Shown here: piece by piece, positions 26,123 to 34,796 of the stretch
How positions within the stretch are numbered: the first letter of the stretch is position 1
Layout of the letters: every line of letters begins with the position of its first letter
NCBI GenBank assembly: GCA_036946625.1
Contig: JAQIIU010000002.1
Location: 186,001-250,000, forward strand
Origin: Methylorubrum populi
Lineage (GTDB): Bacteria > Pseudomonadota > Alphaproteobacteria > Rhizobiales > Beijerinckiaceae
Length of the DNA: 64,000 nt
Direction: 5' to 3'
Made by a program: the position numbers and the translations under genes
Notes under the pieces: model-generated
What the model was told of the DNA's origin: nothing
What the model saw: the letters and a program-made list of their open reading frames with translations, nothing else
Database searches by the model: none

Positions 26123-27106
26123 TCAGGCCGCGTTGCTGCCCAGGCGATCCAGTCCGGCGCTGATGCTGGCGATCTCCTCGGCCGCCGCCTGCATGCTGAC
26201 GGAAATGTCCCGCGTGACCGCGGTCTGCTCCTCGATGGCGCTCGCGATCCCGGTCACGTAGGCCTCGACCTCCGTGACATTGGAGCCGATGGCGCCGAGC
26301 ATCTCCGCGACTTCGTCCGACACGGCCTGCATGCCGGCGATCTGGTTCGAGATCTCGATGGTCGCGGCGGTCGTCTGACCCGCCAGCGCCTTGACCTCGG
26401 CCGCGACCACGGCGAAGCCCTTCCCGGCCGCTCCGGCCCGCGCGGCCTCGATCGTCGCGTTGAGGGCCAGCAGGTTGATCTGATCCGCGATCTTCGAGAT
26501 CACGCGCACGACGTTGTCCATCGCCCGCGCCGAGTCGCGCAGTTGCCCGGTCGAGTGGTCGGCGGCCCGGGCGCGGCCGCTGATGCCGTCGACCGCTTCC
26601 TTGGAGCGGGCCATGTTGCCGCTGATTTCGAGGATGGAGGTGCTCATCTCCTCCGCGGCCGCGGCCACGGCCTGAACGTTCGCGAGCGTCTGGCGGCTGG
26701 CTTCGGTGGCCGACAGCCTGGCATCCGTCTGGACGGTGATGTCGGTGGCATGCTTCAGCACACGCTCGACCCGGCCGCTCCGATCGAGGATCGGCGCGTA
26801 GAGACCCTGTACCCAGATCGTGCGCCCGCCTTTGGCGATGCGCCGGAAAACGGCGCTCTGCTGCTGCCCACGGCCGAGGGACGCCCAGAACTGAGCATAG
26901 GCATCGGTTCCCGCCTCGCTCGGATCGACGAACAGGCGGTGGTGCTGACCGACGATCTCGGCGGCCGTGTACCCCATCACGGCCAGGAAGTTGGCATTCG
27001 CCGTGACGATCGTTCCATCGGGCATGAACTCGATGGCAGCCAACGATTGTTCGAGCGCGGTCAGCTTTGCGACCGCTGAAACCTGCGACCGAGACAAACG
27101 TATCAT
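26123..27106 (-). CDS. soluble PAS-containing methyl-accepting chemotaxis protein
   Basis: A 327-residue chemoreceptor without membrane helices. Start at 27106 (MIRLSRSQVSAV) with GAGGA upstream. Seen: PAS domain (about 20-125, FMPDGTIVTANANFLAVMGYT) followed by a signalling coiled coil with the hairpin tip ISKIADQINLLALNATIEAA and GKGFAVVAAEVKALAGQ. The short coiled coil places it in a short-helix class. It should bind CheW/CheA at the tip; the PAS may hold haem or flavin but no ligand residue can be named. No chemotaxis genes neighbour it. Confidence 0.92.
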   Translation of the reverse strand: MIRLSRSQVSAVAKLTALEQSLAAIEFMPDGTIVTANANFLAVMGYTAAEIVGQHHRLFVDPSEAGTDAYAQFWASLGRGQQQSAVFRRIAKGGRTIWVQGLYAPILDRSGRVERVLKHATDITVQTDARLSATEASRQTLANVQAVAAAAEEMSTSILEISGNMARSKEAVDGISGRARAADHSTGQLRDSARAMDNVVRVISKIADQINLLALNATIEAARAGAAGKGFAVVAAEVKALAGQTTAATIEISNQIAGMQAVSDEVAEMLGAIGSNVTEVEAYVTGIASAIEEQTAVTRDISVSMQAAAEEIASISAGLDRLGSNAA

Positions 27107-27351
27107 GGCGGTGTCCTCTGATCCTTGCCCGATCGAACGCGCCTTGCGCGGATTTTGGCTTGACCTACCTTTGCACTTCAGTCGGTTATTGTGTGGAATG
27201 ATTAAATTTCCTCTAAAATTGCCTACAGTCATATGAAATGTTGTTCACCTGCCGATCGATCGAGGTGAATGTGCAATCGTAAATGAACATGGGTCGATTA
27301 CTGTGATTTCAGTCCTATTTTCGCCGATTCATCAGTATTTTGCATGGATCA
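27107..27351. other. AT-rich promoter region upstream of the chemoreceptor
   Basis: A low-GC island relative to the rest of the window. It contains the inverted repeat TTCACCT (27244-27250) ... AGGTGAA (27263-27269) around GATCGATC, a possible operator. No coding frame is convincing. Confidence 0.4.
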
Positions 27352-27568
27352 GAGTCTGTTTGACCGGCCGCCGTGTCTTCGTCAGGCAACGGCAAGGCAA
27401 GAGGAAAGCCATAACTCCCATCCCCACCCTCATCCTGAGGTGCCGCGAAGCGGCCTCGAAGGGTGTTCCAGATCCCGCGCGATCCCTGGAGCACCCTTCG
27501 AGGCCTCCGCTGCGCTCCGGCACCTCAGGATGAGGGGCGAGATGGGATCACCGCTGTCAAACAGGCTC
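27352..27568 (+). repeat. dispersed repeat family A, copy 2 (complete)
   Basis: A full 217-bp copy: GAGTCTGTTTGAC at the left end and GTCAAACAGGCTC at the right form terminal inverted repeats, enclosing the core pair CCTCATCCTGAGGTGC / GCACCTCAGGATGAGG and the inner arms around CGAAGGGTG. Outside the core, the left part (CCGTGTCTTCGTCAGGCAAC) is shared with the copy at 36.3 kb. Confidence 0.85.
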
Positions 27569-27589
27569 TCACCGAAATGTTGTCTCGCG

Positions 27590-27823
27590 CAGAGAGAGTT
27601 CTGCGCGTGATCGAAAGGCTCGCGGCGCGCGCTGAGCGATGCCTCGCGACGGGTTTGCCGAGGGTGGGGCCGAACGTTCGTCGACGGGCTGCGCAGGATC
27701 GGCCGATGCCCGCCGCTGCGTGAACTGGCTGTCGATTTCGGTGCGCAGGCGCTGGCCGCCAAGGAGCTGAAGCAGGCCTTCGCCGCCGACCGCGGCACCG
27801 GCTCGGTGAAGAAGGCGCGGTAA
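27590..27823 (+). pseudogene. possible gene remnant of unknown origin
   Basis: A frame without its own start ends at TAA 27821-27823 and encodes a protein-like tail, LRELAVDFGAQALAAKELKQ followed by AFAADRGTGSVKKAR, whose codon use is typical for the organism. The upstream part, next to the family A repeat, looks degraded. I do not recognise the family; it may be the surviving 3' end of a gene cut by the repeat. Confidence 0.25.
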
Positions 27824-27850
27824 GCGCCGACGCTCCGTCGCGCGTAAAAA

Positions 27851-27876
27851 AGAGGCCCGCCGGAAGGCGGACCTCT
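27851..27876 (-). terminator. intrinsic terminator of the small lipoprotein gene
   Basis: On the minus strand AGAGGTCCGCC-TTCC-GGCGGGCCTCT is followed at once by TTTTTT, a textbook Rho-independent terminator about 55 bases after the lipoprotein stop codon. Confidence 0.8.
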
Positions 27877-27931
27877 CTCGTTTTCGCTCGCGCCGGCCGG
27901 CCGCCGGACGCGCTTTCGCGATCCGAAGGAC

Positions 27932-28150
27932 TTACGGCTGCCCGGCGGGCTTGTTCGCGGCCGGCGGCGCGGCGGGCGAGTTGGTCGGGGCCGTGGTCTG
28001 GCCGGCGGCCGGAGGCGTCGCGGGCGGCGCGGTGGTCGTGCTGTTGGCCGGCGGCGACGTCGTGCCCGTGGTGTCCTTCTTCTCGTCCTTGCAGGCCGCG
28101 AGGCCGAGCGCGAGCAGGCCGAGAACCGGAAGCAGCTTGATGGCGCGCAT
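27932..28150 (-). CDS. small Pro/Thr-rich lipoprotein
   Basis: A 72-residue precursor with a lipoprotein signal: MRAIKLLPVLGLLALGLAAC ends in a LxAAC lipobox with Cys20 as lipidation site. The remaining 52 residues are Thr/Pro/Ala-rich (APPATPPAAGQTTAP) and probably disordered, as in small outer-membrane spacers. GGAGGAA precedes the ATG and a strong terminator follows, so it looks like a true monocistronic gene. Function unknown. Confidence 0.75.
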   Translation of the reverse strand: MRAIKLLPVLGLLALGLAACKDEKKDTTGTTSPPANSTTTAPPATPPAAGQTTAPTNSPAAPPAANKPAGQP

Positions 28151-28374
28151 GTGTTCCTCCGTGGGGTTCGTTCCTCCGGGAGGGAGCCGCGGGCGGCCCT
28201 CCTCGAGCCGGAGATCGGGAACGGGCTCTGCCGTCCTGTGGCGAAGCTGAGAACGCGGCAGGGCCCGGACCCGTTCAACGTTCCGAGAGCGGCAGGCCCG
28301 GAAAGCGGGGGATCGCCGGCGAATTTCAACGAGAAATAAGGGGGATGAAACCGGCGGATCTCGAATGTCGGGTC

Positions 28375-29274
28375 TCAGCGCGCCGGCAGGACCTGGCAGG
28401 TCTCGCAGAAGAAGGTCGAGCGCCCGCCCTGGACGATCCGGCCGACCCGGCCCGTGCAGCCCTTGGTCGGGCAGGCATGTCCCGCCCGGTCGTAGACCCG
28501 GAACCCGTGCTGGAAGGCGCCGCGCTCGCCGTCCGGCCGGGCGTAGTCGCGCAAGGTCGAGCCCCCGGCGGCGACCGCCTCGGTCAGCACCGCCTTGATC
28601 GCCCCGACGAGTTTCTTCGCCTTGGGCGTCGGTGTCCCGTCCGGCTTGGCCAGGGCGCCGGCCGGCAGGGCCGGGTGCAGGCCCGACCGATGCAGCGCCT
28701 CGCAGACGTAGATGTTGCCGAGGCCCGCGATCAGGCGCTGGTCGAGCAGGGCGGCCTTCAAGGGCGTGATCCTTCCGGCAAACAGGCGCGCCAGCACCGC
28801 CGCATCGAGCGCGTCGGACAGCGGCTCGACGCCCATCCCCGAAAAATGGCGGCAGGTCTCGAGGCCGCGCGTGGCCACGAGGTCCATGAAGCCGAAGCGG
28901 CGGGTGTCGTTGTAGGTGACGGTGGCGCCGTTCGCGAACGCCATCACCACGTGGTCGTGCCTGGGCACGCCGAGGCTGCCTTCGAGGTAGAAGTCGCCCG
29001 GCGAGAGGTTGGAGCCGTCGGGCAGCTTCACGTCGAAGCGCCCACTCATGCCGAGATGCAGGATCAGGCTCTCGCCGGAATCGAGGGGCGCCGTGAGGTA
29101 TTTGGCCCGGCGCGCGAGATCGAGCACGGTGGTGCCCTCCAGCCGCTCGGCGAAGCGCTCCGGGAAGGGGAAGCGCAGGTTCGGCCGGCGCAAGGTCACG
29201 CGGGTGAAGCGCGCACCGACCATCGCGGGGGCCAGCCCCCGGCGCACGGTCTCGACTTCGGGCAGTTCGGGCAT
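28375..29274 (-). CDS. mutM: formamidopyrimidine-DNA glycosylase
   Basis: Bifunctional DNA glycosylase/AP lyase (299 residues) excising 8-oxoguanine and formamidopyrimidines. Start at 29274 because catalytic Pro1-Glu2 follow the initiator ([14 protein letters not shown]). Seen: conserved Lys in [34 protein letters not shown] helix-two-turn-helix region, and a C-terminal zinc finger with CPTKGC and FCETC. The first pair is spaced C-x4-C, a variant common in alphaproteobacteria. An unusual insertion of about 20 residues ([17 protein letters not shown]) precedes the finger. Confidence 0.96.
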   Translation of the reverse strand: MPELPEVETVRRGLAPAMVGARFTRVTLRRPNLRFPFPERFAERLEGTTVLDLARRAKYLTAPLDSGESLILHLGMSGRFDVKLPDGSNLSPGDFYLEGSLGVPRHDHVVMAFANGATVTYNDTRRFGFMDLVATRGLETCRHFSGMGVEPLSDALDAAVLARLFAGRITPLKAALLDQRLIAGLGNIYVCEALHRSGLHPALPAGALAKPDGTPTPKAKKLVGAIKAVLTEAVAAGGSTLRDYARPDGERGAFQHGFRVYDRAGHACPTKGCTGRVGRIVQGGRSTFFCETCQVLPAR

Positions 29275-29566
29275 GGTCGTCGGCAACGGAAGCGGCGGTT
29301 GACGCGAAACGCTGTAGCGCCCTCCCCCGCCCCGGCGCGAGCCCCGCCGGCCGGCAACGGGCGGCCACGGTGTCGCGCCGGGGGCTGGGCAAGGGGCTGG
29401 GCAAGGCCTCGCGCATGACGCCCGATATGACGCCCAAGCCGTCCGGGAACCCTTGCCCGCGCTGACGGCTTGCTCACCGCCCGGATTCATTCGACGCGCC
29501 CTTGTTCGCCGGGTCGGCGTTCACTGCGCCGGAGAGCGGTCCGGCCGGTTCTCGGAGACGCACGGG

Positions 29567-30691
29567 ATGAACGCCCACCCCTACCGGTTCGGGATCGAGG
29601 AGGAATACTTCCTCGCCGATGCCGAGACCCGCGGCACGCCGCGCCGTTCGGTCAAGCCGTTCCACCAAGCGGCCGGCGAGCGGCTGCCCGAGATCGGGCG
29701 CGAGTTGCTCCAGTGCCAGGTCGAGGTCTGCACGCCGCCCGCGACGGCGTTTGCCGCCGCCCGCGACGCGCTGCTGCGGCAGCGGCGGGAACTGGCCGCG
29801 CTGGGGCGGGAGCACGGGCTCCTCGTCTTCGCCGCCGGCACCCACCCCATCGCCGATTGGGCGCGCCAACTGCCGACCAAGGGCGATCGCTACCGCGGCA
29901 TCCTGCGCGATGTCGGGCTCGCCGGGCGGCGCAGCCTGATCTGCGGCATGCACGTCCATGTCGAGGTGTCCGACCCCGACCGGCGCGTGGCGCTGATGGA
30001 CCGGCTGCTGCCGTTCCAGCCGCTGCTGTTCGCCCTCTCGGCCTCCTCGCCGTTCTGGCAGGGCAAACCGACGGGGCTGTCCGCCTACCGCCTCAGCGCC
30101 TTCGGCGAGCTGCCCCGCACCGGTCTGCCCGACCTGATGGGCGACGCGGCCTCCTACGAGCGCTACGTTCGGATCATGACCAATGCCGGCTCGATCCAGG
30201 ATGCGAGCTTCCTGTGGTGGTCCCTGCGCCCCTCGATCAAGTTCCCGACGCTCGAACTGCGCATCGCCGATTCCTGCACGCGGCTCTCCGACGCCCTCGC
30301 GGTCGCGGCCCTGTTCCGCTGCCTCGTGCGGCTGGTCGAGCGCCGGCCGGACATCAACGCCGGCCTGACCGGCGTCTCGCGGGCGATCGCGGCCGAGAAC
30401 CTGTGGCGGGCCCAGCGCAGCGGCACGGAGGCCGAACTGATCGACGAATCCGCCGAGCAGGCTTTCTCCTTCGCCGCCGCCCTCGACACCCTGCTCTCGC
30501 TGATCGCCGAGGATGCCGAGGCGCTGGGCTGCGAGGCGGAGGTGGCGGATGCCCGCCGGATCCTGCGGGACGGCACCAGCGCCGAGCGCCAGATCGCCGC
30601 TTTCGAAGCCACCCGCGGCGGCGACACCAGCAACCGACAGGCCCTCAACGCGGTGGTGGACTGGCTCGCCGAGACGACGCGGGAGGGCTGA
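29567..30691 (+). CDS. YbdK-type carboxylate-amine ligase (glutamate-cysteine ligase family 2)
   Basis: A 374-residue GCS2-family ligase with weak gamma-glutamylcysteine synthetase activity in characterised homologues; the physiological substrate is unclear. Start at 29567 (MNAHPYRFGIEEEYFLAD) with GGAG upstream. Seen: GIEEEYFL metal/glutamate site, HVHVEVSD in GMHVHVEV, LRPSIKFPTLELRIADSC, and the Arg-rich RLVERRPD region. Divergent from mutM; the 290-base gap carries both promoters. Confidence 0.85.
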   Translation: MNAHPYRFGIEEEYFLADAETRGTPRRSVKPFHQAAGERLPEIGRELLQCQVEVCTPPATAFAAARDALLRQRRELAALGREHGLLVFAAGTHPIADWARQLPTKGDRYRGILRDVGLAGRRSLICGMHVHVEVSDPDRRVALMDRLLPFQPLLFALSASSPFWQGKPTGLSAYRLSAFGELPRTGLPDLMGDAASYERYVRIMTNAGSIQDASFLWWSLRPSIKFPTLELRIADSCTRLSDALAVAALFRCLVRLVERRPDINAGLTGVSRAIAAENLWRAQRSGTEAELIDESAEQAFSFAAALDTLLSLIAEDAEALGCEAEVADARRILRDGTSAERQIAAFEATRGGDTSNRQALNAVVDWLAETTREG

Positions 30692-30694
30692 TCC

Positions 30695-30843
30695 GGTCTC
30701 CGGTCGATCGCTTCGGGTTCTACCGCCGTCATCGCGAGCGTCGGCGAAGCGATCCGGCAGCGCGGCCTCTCCGGTTATGGCGGCGCCCTGGATGGCTTGC
30801 GCCGAGCCTCGCGATGACGGAGGCAAAAGAGACGGAAGCGATC
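30695..30843 (+). repeat. dispersed repeat family B, divergent subtype (copy 5)
   Basis: Shares the layout and words of family B (GGTCGATCGCTTCGGGTT, CCGTCATCGCGAGCG, GAAGCGATCC, CCTGGAT) but has its own centre, GGCAGCGCGGCCTCTCCGG. The copy at 42.4 kb is of the same subtype. Confidence 0.65.
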
Positions 30844-30862
30844 GAGCGGAGAATCGCCCGGC

Positions 30863-32389
30863 TCAAGGTCCGGCGGCGCCGGACCGGCAGACGGGAGAAA
30901 GGGTGGACACCCCCTCTGTCGGGGCTGCCCTGCGGCCAAGGCCGAGGCTCGCCGGGTCCTTCGGCAGGAGATTCAGCACCGCGAGCCCGCCGGGATCGCC
31001 GGTCGCCGTGCTGCGGGGAATGCGCGTCCCGTTCCAATCGACCATGCAGAGTTCCGGCTCGGAGACGGTTTCGTCCGGCAGCTTGCGCACGAAGGGCTCC
31101 CAGAGTGCCCAGATCGCCGGATCGGCCGCGCGATAGGTCGCGGCGATGGCCGGCAGCGCGGCGACGAGGTTGACGGGACGGTAGGGGGCCGGCCGGTTCT
31201 CCCCTTCGAAGAGGATGCCGTCCGTGCGGTTCAGAAGGTGCAGCGCGCTGACGTGGACCGCCTCTTCGATCGGATCGGCATGCGGCATCGTCCCGACGGA
31301 TCTGGTGCGCTTCGCGGGCAGCGGCGGAATCTGGTTGATGCAGCGGGCCGCCCGCCGGAACTGCGTGAGGCCGCGCCAGGGTCGGTGGATCGGCGCCCCG
31401 ACGGCCGCGGGCAGGTCGAGCCGCAGGGGCCGGCGTCCCTCGTCTTCGAAGGGGGCGAAGTGCAGGCCCGGCGTCAGCGCGTTGACCCGGGCGATCATCC
31501 AGGCGAGGGCGAGTTCCTCACGGCCCGTCCGGATGTCTCCGTCGCGGGTCCAGTCGGCGTAGCCGCCGCCGATATCGGCGTGGGCGCCGGGAAACCAGAC
31601 CTGCTCGACCTTGGCCTGCGGATAGCGCTTGAACTTCGGTCTCTGCCAGAGTGCGGCTTCGAAGGGGCGGCGGCGCTCGTCGATGGCGACGGCGTGCAGG
31701 CTGACATCGACGATGGAGGACAGTTCGGTGCTGTGGAACGCGTATTTTTCCGCGTTCCAGCGCCGGAAGCCGTCCAGGGGGACGCCGAGGGCGCCGACGG
31801 TGTCGAACACGCCGAGGCACGTCACGCGGAGCGTCGCGCGGTCGAACACGTGCGGTTCGAGGGCGAACCACTCGGCGCAGTAGCGGTCCTGCGGTGTCCG
31901 GCGATAGTGGCGCCAGGCGCGGCGCTCGTTCTCGGGCGTGCAGGAACGCGGTTTCAGAAGTCCGACCGCGAAGAGGTAGCCCACCAGGCTCCGCGCCGTG
32001 AAGGCGCCCCGCGAGAAACCGAAGACGTAGATTTCGTCGCCGTCGGCATAGTGTTCGCTCAGGAAGCGATAGGCTTGCCGGATGTTGCGGCTGAGCCCGC
32101 TTCCGAAGACGCCGCCCCTGATGGCATCGAGTCCTGCTCCCGTGCCGACGCCTCGGTCGTAATAGACGATGTATTCGATGAGCTGGCCGTTCGTCTCGAT
32201 GAACGATCCGGTCGCCTTCGGAGCGATGGCGTCGTCCGTGGACGAAGTGTGCTCGGTCAGTGCCTCATCGACGCCGATCTTCAGGATTTCGCGCATCCGC
32301 ACGATATTCGTAGGCGGATGATCGTCTTCGTCCTCGTTCCAGGTTCCATCCAAGAACAGAACGAGACGGCGCTGAGGTCGCGGAATCAT
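30863..32389 (-). CDS. DUF2235 alpha/beta hydrolase
   Basis: A 508-residue protein of the DUF2235 (T6SS phospholipase-effector-like) group. Start at 32389 (MIPRPQRRLVLFLDGTWN). Seen: LVLFLDGTWNEDED, YYDRGVGTG, nucleophile elbow GFSRGAFTARSL (GxSxG), VFDTVGALGVP, and WFPGAHADIGGGY carrying the catalytic Asp/His candidates. No signal peptide. Related proteins are type VI lipase effectors (Tle1) or housekeeping hydrolases; no VgrG, PAAR or immunity gene lies nearby, so an effector role is not supported here. Confidence 0.82.
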   Translation of the reverse strand: MIPRPQRRLVLFLDGTWNEDEDDHPPTNIVRMREILKIGVDEALTEHTSSTDDAIAPKATGSFIETNGQLIEYIVYYDRGVGTGAGLDAIRGGVFGSGLSRNIRQAYRFLSEHYADGDEIYVFGFSRGAFTARSLVGYLFAVGLLKPRSCTPENERRAWRHYRRTPQDRYCAEWFALEPHVFDRATLRVTCLGVFDTVGALGVPLDGFRRWNAEKYAFHSTELSSIVDVSLHAVAIDERRRPFEAALWQRPKFKRYPQAKVEQVWFPGAHADIGGGYADWTRDGDIRTGREELALAWMIARVNALTPGLHFAPFEDEGRRPLRLDLPAAVGAPIHRPWRGLTQFRRAARCINQIPPLPAKRTRSVGTMPHADPIEEAVHVSALHLLNRTDGILFEGENRPAPYRPVNLVAALPAIAATYRAADPAIWALWEPFVRKLPDETVSEPELCMVDWNGTRIPRSTATGDPGGLAVLNLLPKDPASLGLGRRAAPTEGVSTLSPVCRSGAAGP

Positions 32390-32551
32390 TGCTGCACCCC
32401 TTCGGCGCGATGGCCGAATACTGCTATCGGCAGCTTGAGGTTGCAAGGGAAATCGAACGCGCCGACGGGAACGGTGCTGGCCGGCCGGAGAGGACGATTG
32501 CTGTTGAAACGAGCGGGCGGACGGCTCGACCGAACGTCCCGGCCCGGGCCG

Positions 32552-33892
32552 TCACCCCTTCTCGAACGGGTTCTTCGTCGTGCGCAGGGACAGCCGGATC
32601 GGCGTGCCGGGCAGGTCGAAGGCCTCGCGCAGGCCGTTGACGAGGTAGCGGGTGTAGGATTTCGGCAGGGCGTCGAGCTGGTTGCCGAACAGGGCGAAGT
32701 GCGGCGGGCGGCTCTTCACCTGGGTGGCGTAGCGGATCTTGATGCGCCGCCCCGAGACGGCCGGCGGCGGGTTGCGCTGGAGCGCGTCGGTGAGCCACGC
32801 GTTGATCCGCGCCGTGGAGACGCGCCGGCTCCACACCTCGGAGGCGTCGGCCACCGCCTGCATCAGCCGGTCGATCCCCTCCCCGGCCAGCCCCGAGAGC
32901 GGCACCACGGAGACGCCGCGCACCTGCGGCAGCAGGCGGGTGCAGTCCTCGCGCAGGCTCTTGAGCAGCCCCGGCCGGTCGGCGACGAGATCCCACTTGT
33001 TGAGGCCGATCACCAGCGACCGCCCCTCGCCCTCGACGAGGTCGACGATGGTCAGATCCTGCTTCTCGAACGGAATCGTCGCGTCGAGGAGCACGACCAC
33101 GACCTCGGCGAAGCGCACGGCGCGCAACCCGTCGGAGACCGCGAGCTTTTCCAGCTTGTCGTCGATGCGCGCCCGGCGGCGCATGCCGGCGGTGTCGTGC
33201 AGCTTGATCCGGCGCCCGCGCCATTCCCAGTCGAGGGAGATCGAATCGCGGGTGATGCCGGCCTCGGGACCGACCAGCAGGCGGTCCTCGCCGATCATCC
33301 GGTTGATGAGCGTCGACTTGCCGGCGTTGGGCCGGCCGACGATGGCGACGCGCAGGCCCTTGCCGCCCTCCGCGTCCTCGTCCGCCTCGTCGGGCTCGGG
33401 CAGGACCTCGCGCAGCGCGTCCTGGAGCGAGCCCAGGCCCTCGCCGTGCTCGGCGGAGAAGGGGATCGGGTCGCCCAGGCCCAGCGAGAAGGCCTCGTAG
33501 GCGCCGGCCATCCCGGCGCCGCCCTCCGCCTTGTTGGCGATGAGGATGACGGGGCAGCCGGAGCGGCGCACCAGTTCGGCGAAGGGCCGGTCGGCCGGCA
33601 GCACCCCGGCGCGGGCGTCGATCACGAACAGCACCGCGTCGGCTTCGAGGATGGCGGCTTCCGTCTGCGCGCGCATCCGGCCGAGCAGCGAATCGGCGTC
33701 CGCCTCCTCCAGGCCGGCGGTGTCGATGACGCGGAAGGCGACGTCGCCGATGAAGCCGTCGCCCTCGCGGCGGTCGCGGGTCACGCCGGGACGGTCGTCG
33801 ACCAGGGCGAGCTTGCGCCCGACCAGCCGGTTGAACAGGGTCGACTTGCCGACATTCGGGCGTCCGACGATCGCGACGGTCGGCAGATCCAT
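32552..33892 (-). CDS. der: ribosome biogenesis GTPase Der (EngA)
   Basis: Double-GTPase required for 50S subunit maturation, 446 residues. Start at ATG 33892; a TTG 9 bases upstream is possible but less likely. Seen: first G domain [20 protein letters not shown] and NKAE; second G domain [27 protein letters not shown]; and the C-terminal KH-like domain to the end ([10 protein letters not shown]). An acidic linker ([12 protein letters not shown]) joins the two domains. It follows the YfgM-like gene, as in many proteobacteria, though BamB is missing between them. Confidence 0.97.
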   Translation of the reverse strand: MDLPTVAIVGRPNVGKSTLFNRLVGRKLALVDDRPGVTRDRREGDGFIGDVAFRVIDTAGLEEADADSLLGRMRAQTEAAILEADAVLFVIDARAGVLPADRPFAELVRRSGCPVILIANKAEGGAGMAGAYEAFSLGLGDPIPFSAEHGEGLGSLQDALREVLPEPDEADEDAEGGKGLRVAIVGRPNAGKSTLINRMIGEDRLLVGPEAGITRDSISLDWEWRGRRIKLHDTAGMRRRARIDDKLEKLAVSDGLRAVRFAEVVVVLLDATIPFEKQDLTIVDLVEGEGRSLVIGLNKWDLVADRPGLLKSLREDCTRLLPQVRGVSVVPLSGLAGEGIDRLMQAVADASEVWSRRVSTARINAWLTDALQRNPPPAVSGRRIKIRYATQVKSRPPHFALFGNQLDALPKSYTRYLVNGLREAFDLPGTPIRLSLRTTKNPFEKG

Positions 33893-33977
33893 GGGAAACA
33901 ACAGTCTCGTCAGGCGCGCGGACCGAAGGCCCGACGCGCGATATCCGTCTGGAGAATAGGCGGTTCCGGCCGTGCCG

Positions 33978-34691
33978 TCAGCGGGTGATCGGCGGCGGCG
34001 GGGCGGCGTTCTCGGGCTCGGCCTCCGTCACCGTGACGGGCCCGCCGGCCACCAGCGCCTCGTAGACCTCGACGCGCTGGCGCAGGCCCTGCGGCGTCTC
34101 GGCATCGGCGCCGATCTGGTCGAACCAGCGGCCGGCGCCCTCGACGTCGCCGCGCTTGAGCGCCGTCAGGCCGAGCGTCTCGCGGGCGGTGTGGCGGAAG
34201 GCGTTGGTCGGCGTCGCGAGTCCCTGGAGGCTGGTCAGCGCCGCGTTCGGATCGGCGCTGTCGAGGCGCAGCAGCGCCGCGCGCAGGCGGGCGAGGTCGC
34301 GCAGGGAATCGCCGATGCCGGGATCGTCGGCAAGCCCGTCGTAGGCCTTCGCGCCCGCCGCGCCGTCGCGCTTGGCGGTCTCGGCGGCGACGCGGAAGCG
34401 GGCGAGCAGGGCGTAGCCCCCCGGACCGCCGGTCCGGATCGCGGCGAAGTCGCGGTCCGCCTCCTCCGTCTTGCCGTCCTTGGCGAGGCGGTTGGCGAGA
34501 TCGTAGCGCTCGGAGGCGGCCTCGGCGCGGGTGCGCTCGGCGTGGCGCCAGTAGTTGTAGCCGCCGACGCCGGCCACGAGGAGGATCGCCAGGGTGATGA
34601 TCAGCGCGTTGTAGCGCTTCCAGATCCTGGCGATCTGATCGCGGCGGTAATCCTCGTCGACCTCGCGGATGAACTCGTTGTTCTCGACCAT
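33978..34691 (-). CDS. YfgM-like tetratricopeptide membrane protein
   Basis: A 237-residue protein with an N-terminal cytoplasmic segment ([17 protein letters not shown]), one membrane helix at about 27-45 ([20 protein letters not shown]) and a periplasmic TPR-like helical domain ending in a Pro-rich tail. This matches the YfgM/ancillary SecYEG translocon family, which works with periplasmic chaperones. Start at 34691 (MVENNEF). Upstream of der with an 85-base gap; probably one transcript. Confidence 0.85.
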   Translation of the reverse strand: MVENNEFIREVDEDYRRDQIARIWKRYNALIITLAILLVAGVGGYNYWRHAERTRAEAASERYDLANRLAKDGKTEEADRDFAAIRTGGPGGYALLARFRVAAETAKRDGAAGAKAYDGLADDPGIGDSLRDLARLRAALLRLDSADPNAALTSLQGLATPTNAFRHTARETLGLTALKRGDVEGAGRWFDQIGADAETPQGLRQRVEVYEALVAGGPVTVTEAEPENAAPPPPITR

Positions 34692-34796
34692 CTTAAACTT
34701 CCGGGCGCCCCCTCGCGGAGGGCGCACTCGCCTTGCCTGTCGTCGTGTCGGGCGCGCCTAGCACAACACCCCCGCTTTGGCGACTGCGGAGCGCGG

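Noticed and set aside
30863..32389. Type VI secretion effector module
   Set aside because: Only the hydrolase is present; no VgrG, PAAR, Hcp or immunity partner within the window.
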